DNA of 42,943 nt from Clostridiales bacterium (GCA_031269465.1 JAISZB010000290.1:1-42943); one strand, 5' to 3'. Positions 32,197 to 40,821 are shown, numbered from the stretch's first letter. The notes: a model not told the origin generated them from the sequence alone. A program made the numbers and translations.

Positions 32197-33684
32197 GTGC
32201 CTTTCAATACAATCCATTTTCTTATTCTATTGCCCCCAGTGGCGATTGTATATTACATTTTGCCTCACAAGGCGCGATATTTCTGGCTATTTTTGGCAAG
32301 CTTCGGATTTTGCGCCCTCTGGAGCACTATATCCGCGCTTGTTTTGACTGGAGTCACCGCCACGACTTTTATAAGCGGCTTGATGATTGAGAGCTCAAAG
32401 AAGATAAAAAGCAAGAAAAAGAGAAGAGCTCGGCAAAGGGCTTGGGCGGCGCTCGGGATAATATTGGCTGCGTCCGCGCTTCTTTCCTTCAAGTATTTCT
32501 CCTATATAACGCTTGGAGTCGCAAACCTCCTGCAGATGGTCGGCGTCAGCATGCAAAGCCCGCAGTTTTCTCTGGCTCTTCCTCTGGGAATGTCGTTTTA
32601 TGTCTTGAGGGCGATAGGATATCTGCTGGATCTGTACAAAACCGAGGACGCCGCGCAGAAGAATGTATTCAAGCTGGCGCTATATCTTTCATTCTTTCCT
32701 TATTTCGCCGGGCCCATCGAGCCTCCTGGAGATTTCTTCGAGAAACTTGCCAAGGTAAAGAGATTTGGATTTTCAAGATTGCAGGAAGGCGTGCTCGCCA
32801 TTGGCTGGGGATTGTTTAAGAAAATGGTGGTGGCCGACAGGATTGCCGTCGTGGTGAATACGGTTTTTGAAAGATACAATGACTACGCCGGGTTCATAAT
32901 TGTTGTGGCTGCGATTCTTCTGGCGTTTCAGATATACAGCGACTTGTCGGGGCTCCTGGATATAGCGAGGGGCGTCGGGGAGATTCTGGGATTCGATTCA
33001 CCCGTAAATTTCATTCAGCCTCTGTTCTCTACATCTATGATAAATTTCTGGGGCAGATGGAATTCCAGCCTGAGCGGGTGGTTCGTGGATCATGTATACG
33101 AGCCGCTTGGAGGAGGATCAAGGCCGGGCTTCTTTGAGAGCGTAAATGTGATTGCAATGTTTTTAGCCTACGGGCTATGGCATGGCATCAGCCTGAAGTA
33201 TGCGCTGTGGGGATTGATGCACGGGATTGTCGTAGTAAGCGCTCGCAATTCCCAAACATCCAAAGAGGCGCTGACGCATTCTTTGAGAATTAGGACGACT
33301 CTGTTTTCATATCGGCTGGCGAAGATCATCGTCACATTCCTTTTGGTTGACGTCACCTGGATATTTTTCAGGGCGTCTGATATATTTTCTGGATATGAGA
33401 TCTTGCAGAGAATGGTTTCAGAATTCAACCCTTGGGTTTTCATTGACGGATCCTTCTTAGAGCTGGGATTGGGCAGAAACGAGTTTTCTTTGATGATAAC
33501 GGGAATACTGCTTCTTATAGTGATTGACATCTGCAGCATTTCAAATGACATCAGGCAGAAGATTCAGGAACAGAACGCCGCGTTCCGTTGGCTCGTATAT
33601 TTGTTCGGAATATTTTTCATCATTGTTTTCGGTGTGTATGGCCCTCGTTGCAACCCCAGCCCGTTCATATACCTTCAATTCTGA
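32197..33684 (+). CDS. MBOAT family O-acyltransferase (AlgI/DltB-like)
   Basis: 495-residue polytopic membrane acyltransferase. I chose GTG at 32197: the family typically begins with a short FN-containing N-terminus (here VPFNTIHFLILLPP) and an AAAGGGGGC stretch lies just upstream, while the ATG at 32161 has no ribosome site. Family features: FPYFAGPIEPPGDFF, DLSGLLDIARGVGEILGF, FWGRWNSSLSGWFVDHVYEP, and the conserved histidine region YGLWHGISLKYALWG. Such proteins move acyl groups to extracellular polymers or glycans. The neighbour at 33954 is the usual kind of partner (extracellular SGNH protein). The substrate is unknown. Confidence 0.93.
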   Translation: MPFNTIHFLILLPPVAIVYYILPHKARYFWLFLASFGFCALWSTISALVLTGVTATTFISGLMIESSKKIKSKKKRRARQRAWAALGIILAASALLSFKYFSYITLGVANLLQMVGVSMQSPQFSLALPLGMSFYVLRAIGYLLDLYKTEDAAQKNVFKLALYLSFFPYFAGPIEPPGDFFEKLAKVKRFGFSRLQEGVLAIGWGLFKKMVVADRIAVVVNTVFERYNDYAGFIIVVAAILLAFQIYSDLSGLLDIARGVGEILGFDSPVNFIQPLFSTSMINFWGRWNSSLSGWFVDHVYEPLGGGSRPGFFESVNVIAMFLAYGLWHGISLKYALWGLMHGIVVVSARNSQTSKEALTHSLRIRTTLFSYRLAKIIVTFLLVDVTWIFFRASDIFSGYEILQRMVSEFNPWVFIDGSFLELGLGRNEFSLMITGILLLIVIDICSISNDIRQKIQEQNAAFRWLVYLFGIFFIIVFGVYGPRCNPSPFIYLQF

Positions 33685-33790
33685 CGATATCCCGCCGGGC
33701 GCGGCATGCCGCGCATTGCCGATAGGCATCGCCGCAAAAAGCCTGCGGGCCAAGTTTCGCCGAAAGAGAATGCGCTGGAAATTGGTTGAG

Positions 33791-33863
33791 CGGTATCGGC
33801 ACTTAGCGCCTTGAAAGCGGATAATCTTTAAAAACAGGTGCGTTTGACTGCAAATCGGTATAT
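33791..33863. mobile_element. MITE-like element, copy 24 (half)
   Basis: CGGTATCGGCACTTAGCGCC, GGATAATCTTTAAAAACAGG, then TGCGTTTGACTGCAAATCGG and TATA. Right half only, between the acyltransferase and its partner gene. Confidence 0.65.
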
Positions 33864-33953
33864 TTTCAGCTCGTCAAAAGCGAAATGGCGCCGCCGCCCG
33901 CATATTGCGAAAGCAGCACTGATTTTGAACGCGTCCTTAGGGGAGGCTGTGCA

Positions 33954-34967
33954 GTGAAAAATGTACTTAAGACTTTTCTGTTCCTAATTCTTCTCCTGGG
34001 CATGCTGCTTGGACTTAACAGCTTTTTTTGCGAGAATAGGCCTCATTTTCTCTCGTACCGCAAATTGTCCTACGGCAAGCTGGATGTTCTTGTAACCGGC
34101 ACGGATCATATGCTTAGTGGATTCAACACCATGCGCCTTTGGCAGGAGTACGGAATATCCTCCTATGTGCTGGCGAATGAGGCGCAGCCATATGCGGCCG
34201 CATATTTGAACATTTTGGAGGCGCTGAAGTCTCAGCGCCCCAAAGTCATCGTAATAGACGCATACTCTGCGCTTTATGGCGAAAGCTATTGCGGTTTCCT
34301 GAGCGATAAAAGCCTTTTGTATGAGAACTTTGAGCAGGTGCCGTTTTCGATGGATCAAGTTGAAGTAATGTGGGATCTCCTTCCGTTTTGGGAGTTTTGC
34401 GAATTTTACCTCCCCGTGTACAGAAACCACTCGGATTGGGCAAGTCTGCGAAAGGGTTTCTTCATTCCTGGAGAAAGGGACGGGCACCCCTTTGCCGGAT
34501 TTGATTATCCGAAGTTTACAACTGCTGAAAATGAAATCCCAGCGCTTGTTTTGGGCGAAACGCCCATGAGTCCTAAAACCGAGGCAAGCCTTCACAGAGT
34601 AATCCAGCTTTGCAATCAGGAGAATATCACTGCAATTGCAGTGCAGCTGCCATATGCGGCGCGCAAGGATGAGGCGCAGGATTGGTACGGCAAGGAGAAT
34701 TACCTTAGGAGATTTCTCGAAAACCTTGGGGTGGCCTACTTTGATTCCAATGCGCTTGCAGGCGAGATGGGATTTGATTACAACCTGGACATGATTGACT
34801 CTGACCATCTGAATTTTTCCGGAGGCGTGAAATTCATAGACTTTTTCGCAAAGAACCTTATAGAAGGGTATGGACTGAAGGATCACAAGGGCGAGATTGG
34901 ATATTACTACTGGGAAGGGCTGGAAGATGAATATCAAAGCTACATTTCCGCGGAAACCGGCCAATAA
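33954..34967 (+). CDS. SGNH-hydrolase-like acyltransferase partner lacking the usual serine
   Basis: 337 residues from GTG 33954 (GGGGAGG 6-7 nt upstream). An N-terminal membrane anchor (LKTFLFLILLLGMLLGL) places the rest outside. The strand LDVLVTGTDHMLSGF is where related MBOAT-partner SGNH proteins have a GxSH-like motif with the nucleophilic Ser; here it reads G49-T50-D51-H52. The C-terminal dyad is kept as D282-x-x-H285 (DSDHLN). LANEAQPYAAAYLNILEALK and KVIVIDAYSALYG fit the fold. The Ser-to-Asp change at the nucleophile position suggests an inactive or altered enzyme, perhaps a scaffold or polymer-binding partner. The family call is by pattern; the exact family is uncertain. Confidence 0.75.
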   Translation: MKNVLKTFLFLILLLGMLLGLNSFFCENRPHFLSYRKLSYGKLDVLVTGTDHMLSGFNTMRLWQEYGISSYVLANEAQPYAAAYLNILEALKSQRPKVIVIDAYSALYGESYCGFLSDKSLLYENFEQVPFSMDQVEVMWDLLPFWEFCEFYLPVYRNHSDWASLRKGFFIPGERDGHPFAGFDYPKFTTAENEIPALVLGETPMSPKTEASLHRVIQLCNQENITAIAVQLPYAARKDEAQDWYGKENYLRRFLENLGVAYFDSNALAGEMGFDYNLDMIDSDHLNFSGGVKFIDFFAKNLIEGYGLKDHKGEIGYYYWEGLEDEYQSYISAETGQ

Positions 34968-34983
34968 CTGCAAACTCTCCATG

Positions 34984-35020
34984 AAAGCCCTCCTCTTTTA
35001 AAGAGGCGGGCTTTTTTCTC
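34984..35020 (+). terminator. Intrinsic terminator after the MBOAT/SGNH pair
   Basis: AAAGCCC-T-CCTCTTT pairs with AAAGAGG-CGGGCTTT, followed by TTTT. Strong and well placed 17 nt after the stop codon. Confidence 0.88.
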
Positions 35021-35052
35021 TTCCTTCATCCATTAATATGTGGTATCCTAAT

Positions 35053-35212
35053 TATACTGACGCGCATAGTAAAGCTCCGATTTCGGGGTTGGACTTAAAC
35101 TTCGGGAAATCGGATGATGCCGCCCTGAAACAGGCATGCTGATTTGCGTTTGAAAGCTCTTATGCTGGAGCCTGATAATCTGGCTAGCATAGGCGCATTT
35201 GACTGCAAGCCA
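35053..35212. mobile_element. MITE-like fragments, copies 25 (35130-35212) and an older end (35053-35075)
   Basis: 35130-35212: GGCATGCTGATTTGCGTTTG, AAAGCTC, TGGAGCCTGATAATCTGGC, then GGCGCATTTGACTGCAAGCC; a core-deleted copy. 35053-35075 has TTATACTGACGCGCATAG and AAGCTCCGATTT. The gap upstream of the thioesterase gene holds nothing else recognisable. Confidence 0.6.
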
Positions 35213-35311
35213 GTGCAAGCCGCACTGCCTCTCCTTTGCGGCTCAAGCAAGGCGCGCTTGAAAGCGCCTAAAAAGAAACAGCCCCGGCATGGGGCTTTGA
35301 GGAAGGATATA

Positions 35312-36085
35312 ATGGAAAAGTTCACGCAAAGATATGAAATTGACTACCAAGGCCTCGGCAAAGATTTGAAGGTTGGGTTTCCCAGGCTCATGTACTATGT
35401 GCAAGAGACGTCCATCAGGCATTCAGACAGCACCAAATACACGATGAAATGGTATTCAGACAACAAAAAAGGCTGGGTGCTCACTAGCTGGAGCGTCAAG
35501 GTGCACAAGCGCCCGAAGCTTAAGGACATGATTACAGTTAAAACCTATCCGACCAGGTTTTTAGGGGCTATCGGAGACAGGGCCTTTGAGATGTTTGATT
35601 CCTCAGGGGCTCCGATTCTTACTGCGCTTTCCGCATGGGTGTTTTTGGATCTGGAAAAGCAGAGTTTCATCAAGCCATCGGAGGAGCTGATTAAAGAATA
35701 TGGGCCTCTTTTTCCGGAGCCTATGGAAAAGCCGAATTCTTTCACTCTCATCTCAAAATTGCCGGGAATCTACTCTTTGGCTTCGAAGAGGGAATTTACG
35801 GTTTATAGAAGGGATATAGACGCCAATTCGCATGTCAACAACGTAAAATATATCGAGTGGGCGTTTGATGATATCCCTGAGGATATATACCAGTCATGCT
35901 GGACTCAAGATCTTCATGTCAACTACAAGAAGCAGTGCAGGACGGGGGATCGCGTAATCGCGGAGTTTTACCAGATGAAAGGCTCGCCTTTGACATGCGT
36001 GACGCTCATTAAAAGCGCTGAAGCGCCAAATGCCCTTATAGCCGAGATATATTCAAAGTGGAGAGAAAAGGATGAAAGAAACTGA
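35312..36085 (+). CDS. Acyl-ACP thioesterase (FatA family)
   Basis: 257 residues from ATG 35312, with GAGGAAGG upstream; a longer frame back to 35144 runs through repeat sequence and is rejected. Two hotdog domains. The second carries the catalytic pattern DANSHVNNVKYIEW (Asn172, His174, Asn176), and the first has SIRHSDSTKY and TSWSVKVHKRP, as in bacterial and plant FatA/FatB enzymes. It releases free fatty acids from acyl carrier protein. It overlaps the next gene by 14 nt, so they are coupled. Confidence 0.92.
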   Translation: MEKFTQRYEIDYQGLGKDLKVGFPRLMYYVQETSIRHSDSTKYTMKWYSDNKKGWVLTSWSVKVHKRPKLKDMITVKTYPTRFLGAIGDRAFEMFDSSGAPILTALSAWVFLDLEKQSFIKPSEELIKEYGPLFPEPMEKPNSFTLISKLPGIYSLASKREFTVYRRDIDANSHVNNVKYIEWAFDDIPEDIYQSCWTQDLHVNYKKQCRTGDRVIAEFYQMKGSPLTCVTLIKSAEAPNALIAEIYSKWREKDERN

Positions 36086-36806
36086 CTTGTACGGCCCAGT
36101 CAAGAAGCATTTCGAGCTGCTTGGCTTCACTGTGCGCTCCGAGGTTAGGGGATGCGACTTGGCGGCCTTTAAAGGAGAAGAGCTGGTGATAGTCGAGCTT
36201 AAGCTGGACTTCAACATAAAACTTCTTTATCAAGCCTTGGAAAGGCAAAAGCTCACAAATTCCGTATACGTAGCGATACCAAGGCCTAAGAGATCAAACA
36301 GCCTTGAATTCAGATCGAAGGTGGAAATCGCGAGAAGAATGAAGATAGGCTTGATTGTCGTAGGATTGGATAGCCCTGCGAAATGCGTGGAAGAAGTCGT
36401 TTTGCCTCCAGGAGGCGATGAGAAGAACTCTGCCAGAAGAAATGGGGAAAAGCGGGCGAAGGTGCTAAAAGAAGCGGCCGGCCGCCGCGGCGACTACAAT
36501 CAAGGCGGGAGTTCCAGAGTGAAGATTAACACCGTATATAGGGAAAAAGCGATTAAGATCGCCTGCGCTTTGGAGAAATCCGGACCGATGGCATCCCCTG
36601 CGCTTATAAAGAGGTATGGGTGCGACAAAAATTCATACAGGATAATGAAAAGTGATTATTACGGATGGTTTTCAAATCTGGGCAAGGGTGTATTCTTGCT
36701 TAATGATGCGGGAAAGGCGTTCCTGGAAGAGTTTGCAGAACAAGGCATTGTCGCATTTTGCAAAGGCGAAGTGGAAGAGGCGGATAATCCGAAAGAGCAG
36801 GCTTGA
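36072..36806 (+). CDS. DUF2161 family PD-(D/E)XK-type protein
   Basis: 244 residues. The N-terminus begins MKETDLYGPVKKHFELLGF, typical of DUF2161. A nuclease-type active site is visible as GCD29-x(n)-VIVE42-L-K44, the PD-(D/E)XK arrangement. The C-terminal half (INTVYREKAIKIACALEKSG then LIKRYGCDKNSYRIMKSDYY) looks like a winged-helix DNA- or RNA-binding part. A charged Gly/Arg linker lies around residues 115-150. It overlaps the thioesterase gene. The biochemical role is not established for this family; a link to lipid metabolism is not implied by sequence. Confidence 0.85.
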   Translation: MKETDLYGPVKKHFELLGFTVRSEVRGCDLAAFKGEELVIVELKLDFNIKLLYQALERQKLTNSVYVAIPRPKRSNSLEFRSKVEIARRMKIGLIVVGLDSPAKCVEEVVLPPGGDEKNSARRNGEKRAKVLKEAAGRRGDYNQGGSSRVKINTVYREKAIKIACALEKSGPMASPALIKRYGCDKNSYRIMKSDYYGWFSNLGKGVFLLNDAGKAFLEEFAEQGIVAFCKGEVEEADNPKEQA

Positions 36807-36828
36807 ATAAAGGCAATATTGGCGCTAA

Positions 36829-37091
36829 ACCGATGCGCAGTCAAATGCGCTTTTTTGAGCTTGACTATACTGATTTGCATAGGAACTTTCCTATTTTAGC
36901 TTGACTGCACAGCTATACAAAAAAGGAACATTTGATGAAAATCGGTATAGTGCGATTGATATCGGCATTTCACACCTCTCTATGGACGGGCGCGCTCCAA
37001 AGCAGGTGCATCTGAGCGCAAATCGGCATATTCGCCTCCTCATTGCGCGCTCAAGCCTAAAAATCTCAGCTTTCCTATGCGCGTCGGTACA
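36829..37091. mobile_element. Three-deep nest of MITE-like elements, copies 26-28
   Basis: The outermost copy starts at 36829 (ACCGATGCGCAGTCAAATGC, TTGAGCTTGAC) and ends at 37091 (AGCTTTCCTATGCGCGTCGG). It is broken at TA by a second copy, 36866-37031 (TATACTGATTTGCATAGGAA ... GGTGCATCTGAGCGCAAATC). That copy is in turn broken at TA by a third, 36914-36949 (TATACAAAAAAGGAACATTT, GATGAAAATCGGTATA), a half-element. Undisturbed versions of the second site exist at 29241-29370. Confidence 0.82.
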
Positions 37092-37110
37092 GCGAGCCTT
37101 AACAGCATTC

Positions 37111-37142
37111 ATGCGCATCGAATCTAGCTATTCGATGCGCAT
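37111..37142 (-). terminator. Hairpin after the ECF S-component gene
   Basis: ATGCGCATCGAAT (37111-37123) is perfectly complementary to 37130-37142, a 13-bp stem with a 6-nt loop CTAGCT, 9 nt beyond the stop codon. No T-tract, so its action as a terminator is uncertain. Confidence 0.6.
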
Positions 37143-37151
37143 GTCGCAGTA

Positions 37152-37751
37152 TCATAAATATTTATCCTCAGCTACGATCCCATATAAATCAAGAATCTTC
37201 TTTGGCAAAGAGAACAAGAGAAGATAGGCTGCCATAACTGTGAACAGCTTGTCTGGAAGCTCTATTAGAAGCTCAACTACGAACGAGGCCAGCCACAGAT
37301 TCATATTCGCGTTAATTAATGGCTGATAGATGGCGTCTCCCCATATGTTTCCAGTCAATCCGCCGTAGAATATCACGTTTATCGGAGTGGAAAACACTGA
37401 GGAAACAATGATTATCGTAATCGCGATGATTCCGACGCTGTGCCAGTTTCTGGCGAATCCGAGCCGTGACAGGATCCCGGCGGACAGTCCTATGGCAACG
37501 CTTGTTAAACTATAGTATAAAGATGTTGGAGATATGGTGAAGCTGTAGATGATGTTGCCGGCAAGTCCCGCAATGGCTCCTATGATAGGCCCGCCAATCA
37601 ACCCGGCAAGCACGGTGCCTATGGAATCCAGCCATAGCGGGAGCTTAAGCAGCTCCGCAAGCGACTTGCCGATGATATTTGCTCCGATGACTGCGGGAAT
37701 CAGCAGGAAAATCGGAATAGTCAGCGGAAAGGACCAAAGTTTTCTCTTCAT
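37152..37751 (-). CDS. ECF transporter S component (substrate-binding membrane subunit)
   Basis: 199-residue, very hydrophobic protein with about six membrane segments. LPLWLDSIGTVLAGLIGGPI, IGAIAGLAGNIIYSF and the following TM pattern match the ECF S-component family, which captures vitamins or related small molecules and works with shared EcfA/A'/T energising parts. None of those are in the window, so it should use a module encoded elsewhere. GGAGG precedes the ATG. A small inverted repeat (AGTGCTT/AAGCACT, about 37776-37809) lies in the leader, but no known vitamin riboswitch is seen. The substrate is unknown. Confidence 0.85.
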   Translation of the reverse strand: MKRKLWSFPLTIPIFLLIPAVIGANIIGKSLAELLKLPLWLDSIGTVLAGLIGGPIIGAIAGLAGNIIYSFTISPTSLYYSLTSVAIGLSAGILSRLGFARNWHSVGIIAITIIIVSSVFSTPINVIFYGGLTGNIWGDAIYQPLINANMNLWLASFVVELLIELPDKLFTVMAAYLLLFSLPKKILDLYGIVAEDKYL

Positions 37752-37971
37752 AACATTCCTCCATGAAAATAGGGTGAGTGCTTAATATGCAGGCGCACAT
37801 CCGAAGCACTTATCTTTATAGCTTATCCTATGCGCAAAGCTGCTTGACTGTTCATCTTTTTACAAACTATGCATAATCGCAGTCAAATGCACCTGTAATT
37901 TCGCGTGATTGTCCCCTTTTACGCAAAAAAATCGAGTTTAAAGCAGCCAATTAAGAGTCAAACGTCAGAAC

Positions 37972-38107
37972 TATACCGCTTTGCAGCAAAATGCACCGAT
38001 TTTGATGCCTGAGAGTCCATTGAAGGGTGCGAAATGACTATATCCACATTTCGCACTAATCGTATAATCAGGCCTCAAAATCGGAACTATCCAGTGCAAA
38101 GCGGTAT
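37972..38107. mobile_element. MITE-like element, copy 29 (full, best-preserved ends)
   Basis: 136 bp with perfect 14-bp terminal inverted repeats: TATACCGCTTTGCA at the left and TGCAAAGCGGTATA at the right. Core: GTCCATTGAAGGGTGCGAAA, then CACATTTCGCACTAATCGTA, then TAATCAGGCC. A further end fragment (CGCAGTCAAATGCACCTG) lies at 37877-37894. Confidence 0.88.
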
Positions 38108-38197
38108 ATTTGAGAATAATCACTCATATTGCCTTCTTGCAGGCAGAAGGGAGGAGCGCCGCGACGCGCCGGAGAATTATTCATAAAACAAGGAATT

Positions 38198-38260
38198 TAT
38201 ATGCACTGCCATTTGCATTCAAATGTACCGATTGGAGTTTTCATATGCGAATCAGCATGC
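38198..38260. mobile_element. MITE-like element, copy 30 (miniature)
   Basis: TATATGCACTGCCATTTGCA, TTCAAATGTACCGATTGGAG, then TTTTCATATGCGAATCAGCA. Ends only, about 63 bp, lying 50 bp upstream of the aminopeptidase start. Confidence 0.65.
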
Positions 38261-38309
38261 TTTATGATTAATGACAGGCGAAGATTTGCTCGCGAGCGCA
38301 CGCAATTTT

Positions 38310-40073
38310 ATGAATCCGGTAGAAAAGCTGAGAAAGCTTATGGAACGGGAAAAAATAGACGCATTGCTAATAACTAAATTCGATCCTCATCAAAGCGAGG
38401 ATGCAGCGGATTATTGGAACTCCGTCCAATTCGTTTCAGGCTTCACTGGCTCCAGCGGAGCCGTTGCGATTACTAAAGGCCATGCGGGTTTGTGGACTGA
38501 CGGCAGATACTATATACAGGCGCAGAGAGAGATTTCAGGCTGCGGTCTGGAGCTTCACAAGGCGTCTGAACCAGGAGAGAAGAGCTATTTGGAGTTTGCC
38601 AAAGACAGCGCGCCCCCAGGGGGGGTCATCGGTTTCGACGGCAGGACTGTTTCAGCGGAAGAAGCCGCAAAGCTTCAAAGGCTGGCAAAAGGGAAGAAAA
38701 TAACTTTGAAATCGGATGTCGATCTCGTCGGAGAAATATGGGCGGACAGGCCTGAGGATGCCAAATACCCGATTTTAGATCATCCCGTTGCCTTTTCAGG
38801 AATGCCAAGGGAAGAAAAGCTTAAAATAATTTACCAGAAGATGGCTCAAATGGATGCTGACGCATATGTAATCTCTTCTCTTGATGACATAGCCTGGCTT
38901 TTGAATCTCAGAGGAGGGGACTTGCAGAGGTCTACCTTATTCAAGGCGTTTCTTGTCCTTGAATCAGAGAAGGCATCGCTGTTTGCGGATTTGGATGAAA
39001 TTGCAGGCGTCAAGGAAATCCTGGAGCGCGCGGGCGTGCGCGTCTTTTCATACGATGAACTCTGGAAATGCGTCTCCTCATTGGATTCCAGATTTAGCGT
39101 CATGTACGCCCCTGCAAAAACATGCTGGTCAATAGTTGAATCCATTAAAGGCGACAAGATTGATATAGACGTTGATGAAACCGAGATCCTCAAGTCTGTA
39201 AAAAACAAAGCGGAGCTTGAGTGCCTAGAGAGGATCAATGTCCGAGACGGCGCCGCTATGGTTCGCTTCTTGAAATGGATCAAAGAAAACGCGGGCAGGG
39301 AGCATATTACAGAATATGATATAGATGCCAAGCTGCGTGAATTCCGAGAGATGGGAGAAAATTACATCTGCCCGAGCTTCACTGCAATAGCTGGATATAT
39401 GGCGAACGCAGCCATGATGCACTACAGCGCTGAGAAAGGTTCCGCAGCGTCCATTCTTGCTGAAGGATTCTTGCTGGTCGACTCAGGAGGGCATTATTGG
39501 GACGGAACGACAGACATAACCAGGACAATCGCTCTTGGGACGCTAAGCCCTGATATGAAGAGAGACTTCACTCTAGTTTTAAAAGGCCATATAGCTTTGG
39601 CTAAGACAGTGTTTCTTTATGGCGCGACAGGAAGCAATCTGGATATTGCAGCAAGGCTCCCCTTGTGGGAACGCGGGATTGACTACAAGAGCGGAACAGG
39701 GCATGGCATAGGATTTTGCCTATGCGTCCATGAAGGGCCGGCCAGAATCAGCATGAAGCCTAACCGATTCTTTTTGGAGCCGGGCCATATTCTTACAAAT
39801 GAGCCGGGAATTTACCGTGAAGGCCTCTACGGCATACGCACCGAGAATACGCTGGTGGTGGAAGAGCATGTGGAGACTGAATTTGGAAGATTCCTGAAGT
39901 TCAGAACTATTTCTCTTTGCCCTATAGACTCTGCAGCAATTGATTTTGAGATTTTGACAGAGGATGAAAGGCAGTGGCTCAATTCATACCACAGGATGGT
40001 TTTTGAGAAGCTCAGTCCGGTTCTTTCTGAAGACGAGAAAGCTTGGCTTGAAGTTGCCGTAGCTGAGGTTTAA
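38310..40073 (+). CDS. Aminopeptidase P family protein (M24 metallopeptidase)
   Basis: 587 residues from ATG 38310, chosen because MNPVEKLRKLMEREKIDALL then FDPHQSEDAADYW aligns with family N-termini. ATG 38271 is in frame but adds 13 residues that do not look like the family. No clear ribosome site is seen at either start; a repeat lies just upstream. Three-domain Xaa-Pro aminopeptidase layout: two creatinase-like N-terminal domains and a C-terminal pita-bread domain with metal ligands in VDSGGHYWDGTTDITRT, the GHGIGFCLCVHEGP loop, NEPGIY and RTENTLVV. It removes N-terminal residues before proline. Cytoplasmic, no signal peptide. Confidence 0.93.
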   Translation: MNPVEKLRKLMEREKIDALLITKFDPHQSEDAADYWNSVQFVSGFTGSSGAVAITKGHAGLWTDGRYYIQAQREISGCGLELHKASEPGEKSYLEFAKDSAPPGGVIGFDGRTVSAEEAAKLQRLAKGKKITLKSDVDLVGEIWADRPEDAKYPILDHPVAFSGMPREEKLKIIYQKMAQMDADAYVISSLDDIAWLLNLRGGDLQRSTLFKAFLVLESEKASLFADLDEIAGVKEILERAGVRVFSYDELWKCVSSLDSRFSVMYAPAKTCWSIVESIKGDKIDIDVDETEILKSVKNKAELECLERINVRDGAAMVRFLKWIKENAGREHITEYDIDAKLREFREMGENYICPSFTAIAGYMANAAMMHYSAEKGSAASILAEGFLLVDSGGHYWDGTTDITRTIALGTLSPDMKRDFTLVLKGHIALAKTVFLYGATGSNLDIAARLPLWERGIDYKSGTGHGIGFCLCVHEGPARISMKPNRFFLEPGHILTNEPGIYREGLYGIRTENTLVVEEHVETEFGRFLKFRTISLCPIDSAAIDFEILTEDERQWLNSYHRMVFEKLSPVLSEDEKAWLEVAVAEV

Positions 40074-40198
40074 TCCTGCTCTGCGGTTTTGCTGGAATGC
40101 CAGACAAGCTGAAACTGAATGAGCGTCTTTAGGACGGCAAGTAAAACAACGGAAATGGCTTTGATCGCTTTAGCACCCGCAGGAAGGTCGTGAGCCGC

Positions 40199-40340
40199 TG
40201 TCAAATGCACGGATTTGCATATGAAACTGCTCTTTTTAGATTGACTTTACAGCGAGTTCGATTGATATCGGCATTTCGCACTTTGAAAGTGGATAAATTA
40301 TCTTTCAAAACAGGAATATTTGAATGCCTTGCTTATTTGC
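40199..40340. mobile_element. MITE-like element, copy 31 (diverged)
   Basis: GGATTTGCATATGAAACTGC, TTAGATTGACTTTACAGCGA, core GATTGATATCGGCATTTCGC, then AAAACAGGAATATTTGAATG. Both ends are decayed. Confidence 0.65.
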
Positions 40341-40686
40341 ATCAGTGCAGGGTATTCAGGGGGGTTCGGCGCTGATATGGAGCAGAAAATCAAGCGGCAG
40401 GCTCTGACAATCCGTTTGAATAAGGCCTGTCTGCAGTGGATTTTTTAAGCGGGTCTCAGATATGAGTTGTTATTGTATTATTATAAAGTCTCTGTCTAAG
40501 ATGTAAATCCTCCGTGCGCATCGCTTTTAATGAGGAGAGTTCCATGACACTTAAAAAATTTTCTGTGGTTGCTTTTTGAATTGTTAAACTGTATGATCAA
40601 GCTCCAACAATGATTTCATGTTAGTGAACCCCTGTGACGTTGCGCTTCACCGCCTCATGACGTTGCGCGAGTGAAAGCAGTCAAAA
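40341..40686. other. Intergenic stretch with degraded sequence
   Basis: Apart from the short start-like frame at 40544 and a repeat crumb (TATGATCAAGCTCC, 40592), it holds a motif TGACGTTGCGCTTCACCGCC (40633-40652) whose close variant recurs at 41026-41045. No gene that I can support. Confidence 0.4.
40544..40579 (+). pseudogene. Orphan gene start (signal-like N-terminus cut short)
   Basis: GAGGAGAG lies 6 nt before an ATG encoding MTLKKFSVVAF and then a stop. The strong ribosome site plus a basic-hydrophobic beginning looks like the start of a decayed exported-protein gene, with no coding continuation. Low confidence. Confidence 0.25.
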
Positions 40687-40821
40687 ATATATCGATTTTC
40701 ATCAAATGCTCCTTTTATGGCGCTTGATTATCCATTGAGTGGTGCGAAATGCCGATATCGGCATTTCGCACTCGCTGTATAATCAAGCGTCATAAATGGT
40801 AATTTTCTATGAAAATACATT
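40687..40821. mobile_element. MITE-like element, copy 32 (full length)
   Basis: ATATATCGATTTTCATCAAA, then GGCGCTTGATTATCCATTGA, GTGCGAAATGCCGATATCGG and CATTTCGCACTCGCTGTATA. The right end TTTTCTATGAAAATACATTT is followed 80 bp later by a second right end (GTTTCTATGAAAATCAGTAT, ending 40921), as if the end had been duplicated or split by an insertion. Confidence 0.8.

Noticed and set aside
33984..34982. 332-residue antisense frame opposite the SGNH-like gene
   Set aside because: No ribosome site and no protein-like pattern; the plus-strand gene has a good start, membrane anchor and terminator.
35144..35311. N-terminal extension of the thioesterase
   Set aside because: The extension is encoded by repeat sequence; ATG 35312 has a strong ribosome site and matches the family start.
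40190..40375. 61-residue frame over a repeat copy
   Set aside because: Consists of element sequence; same kind of spurious frame appears in many copies.
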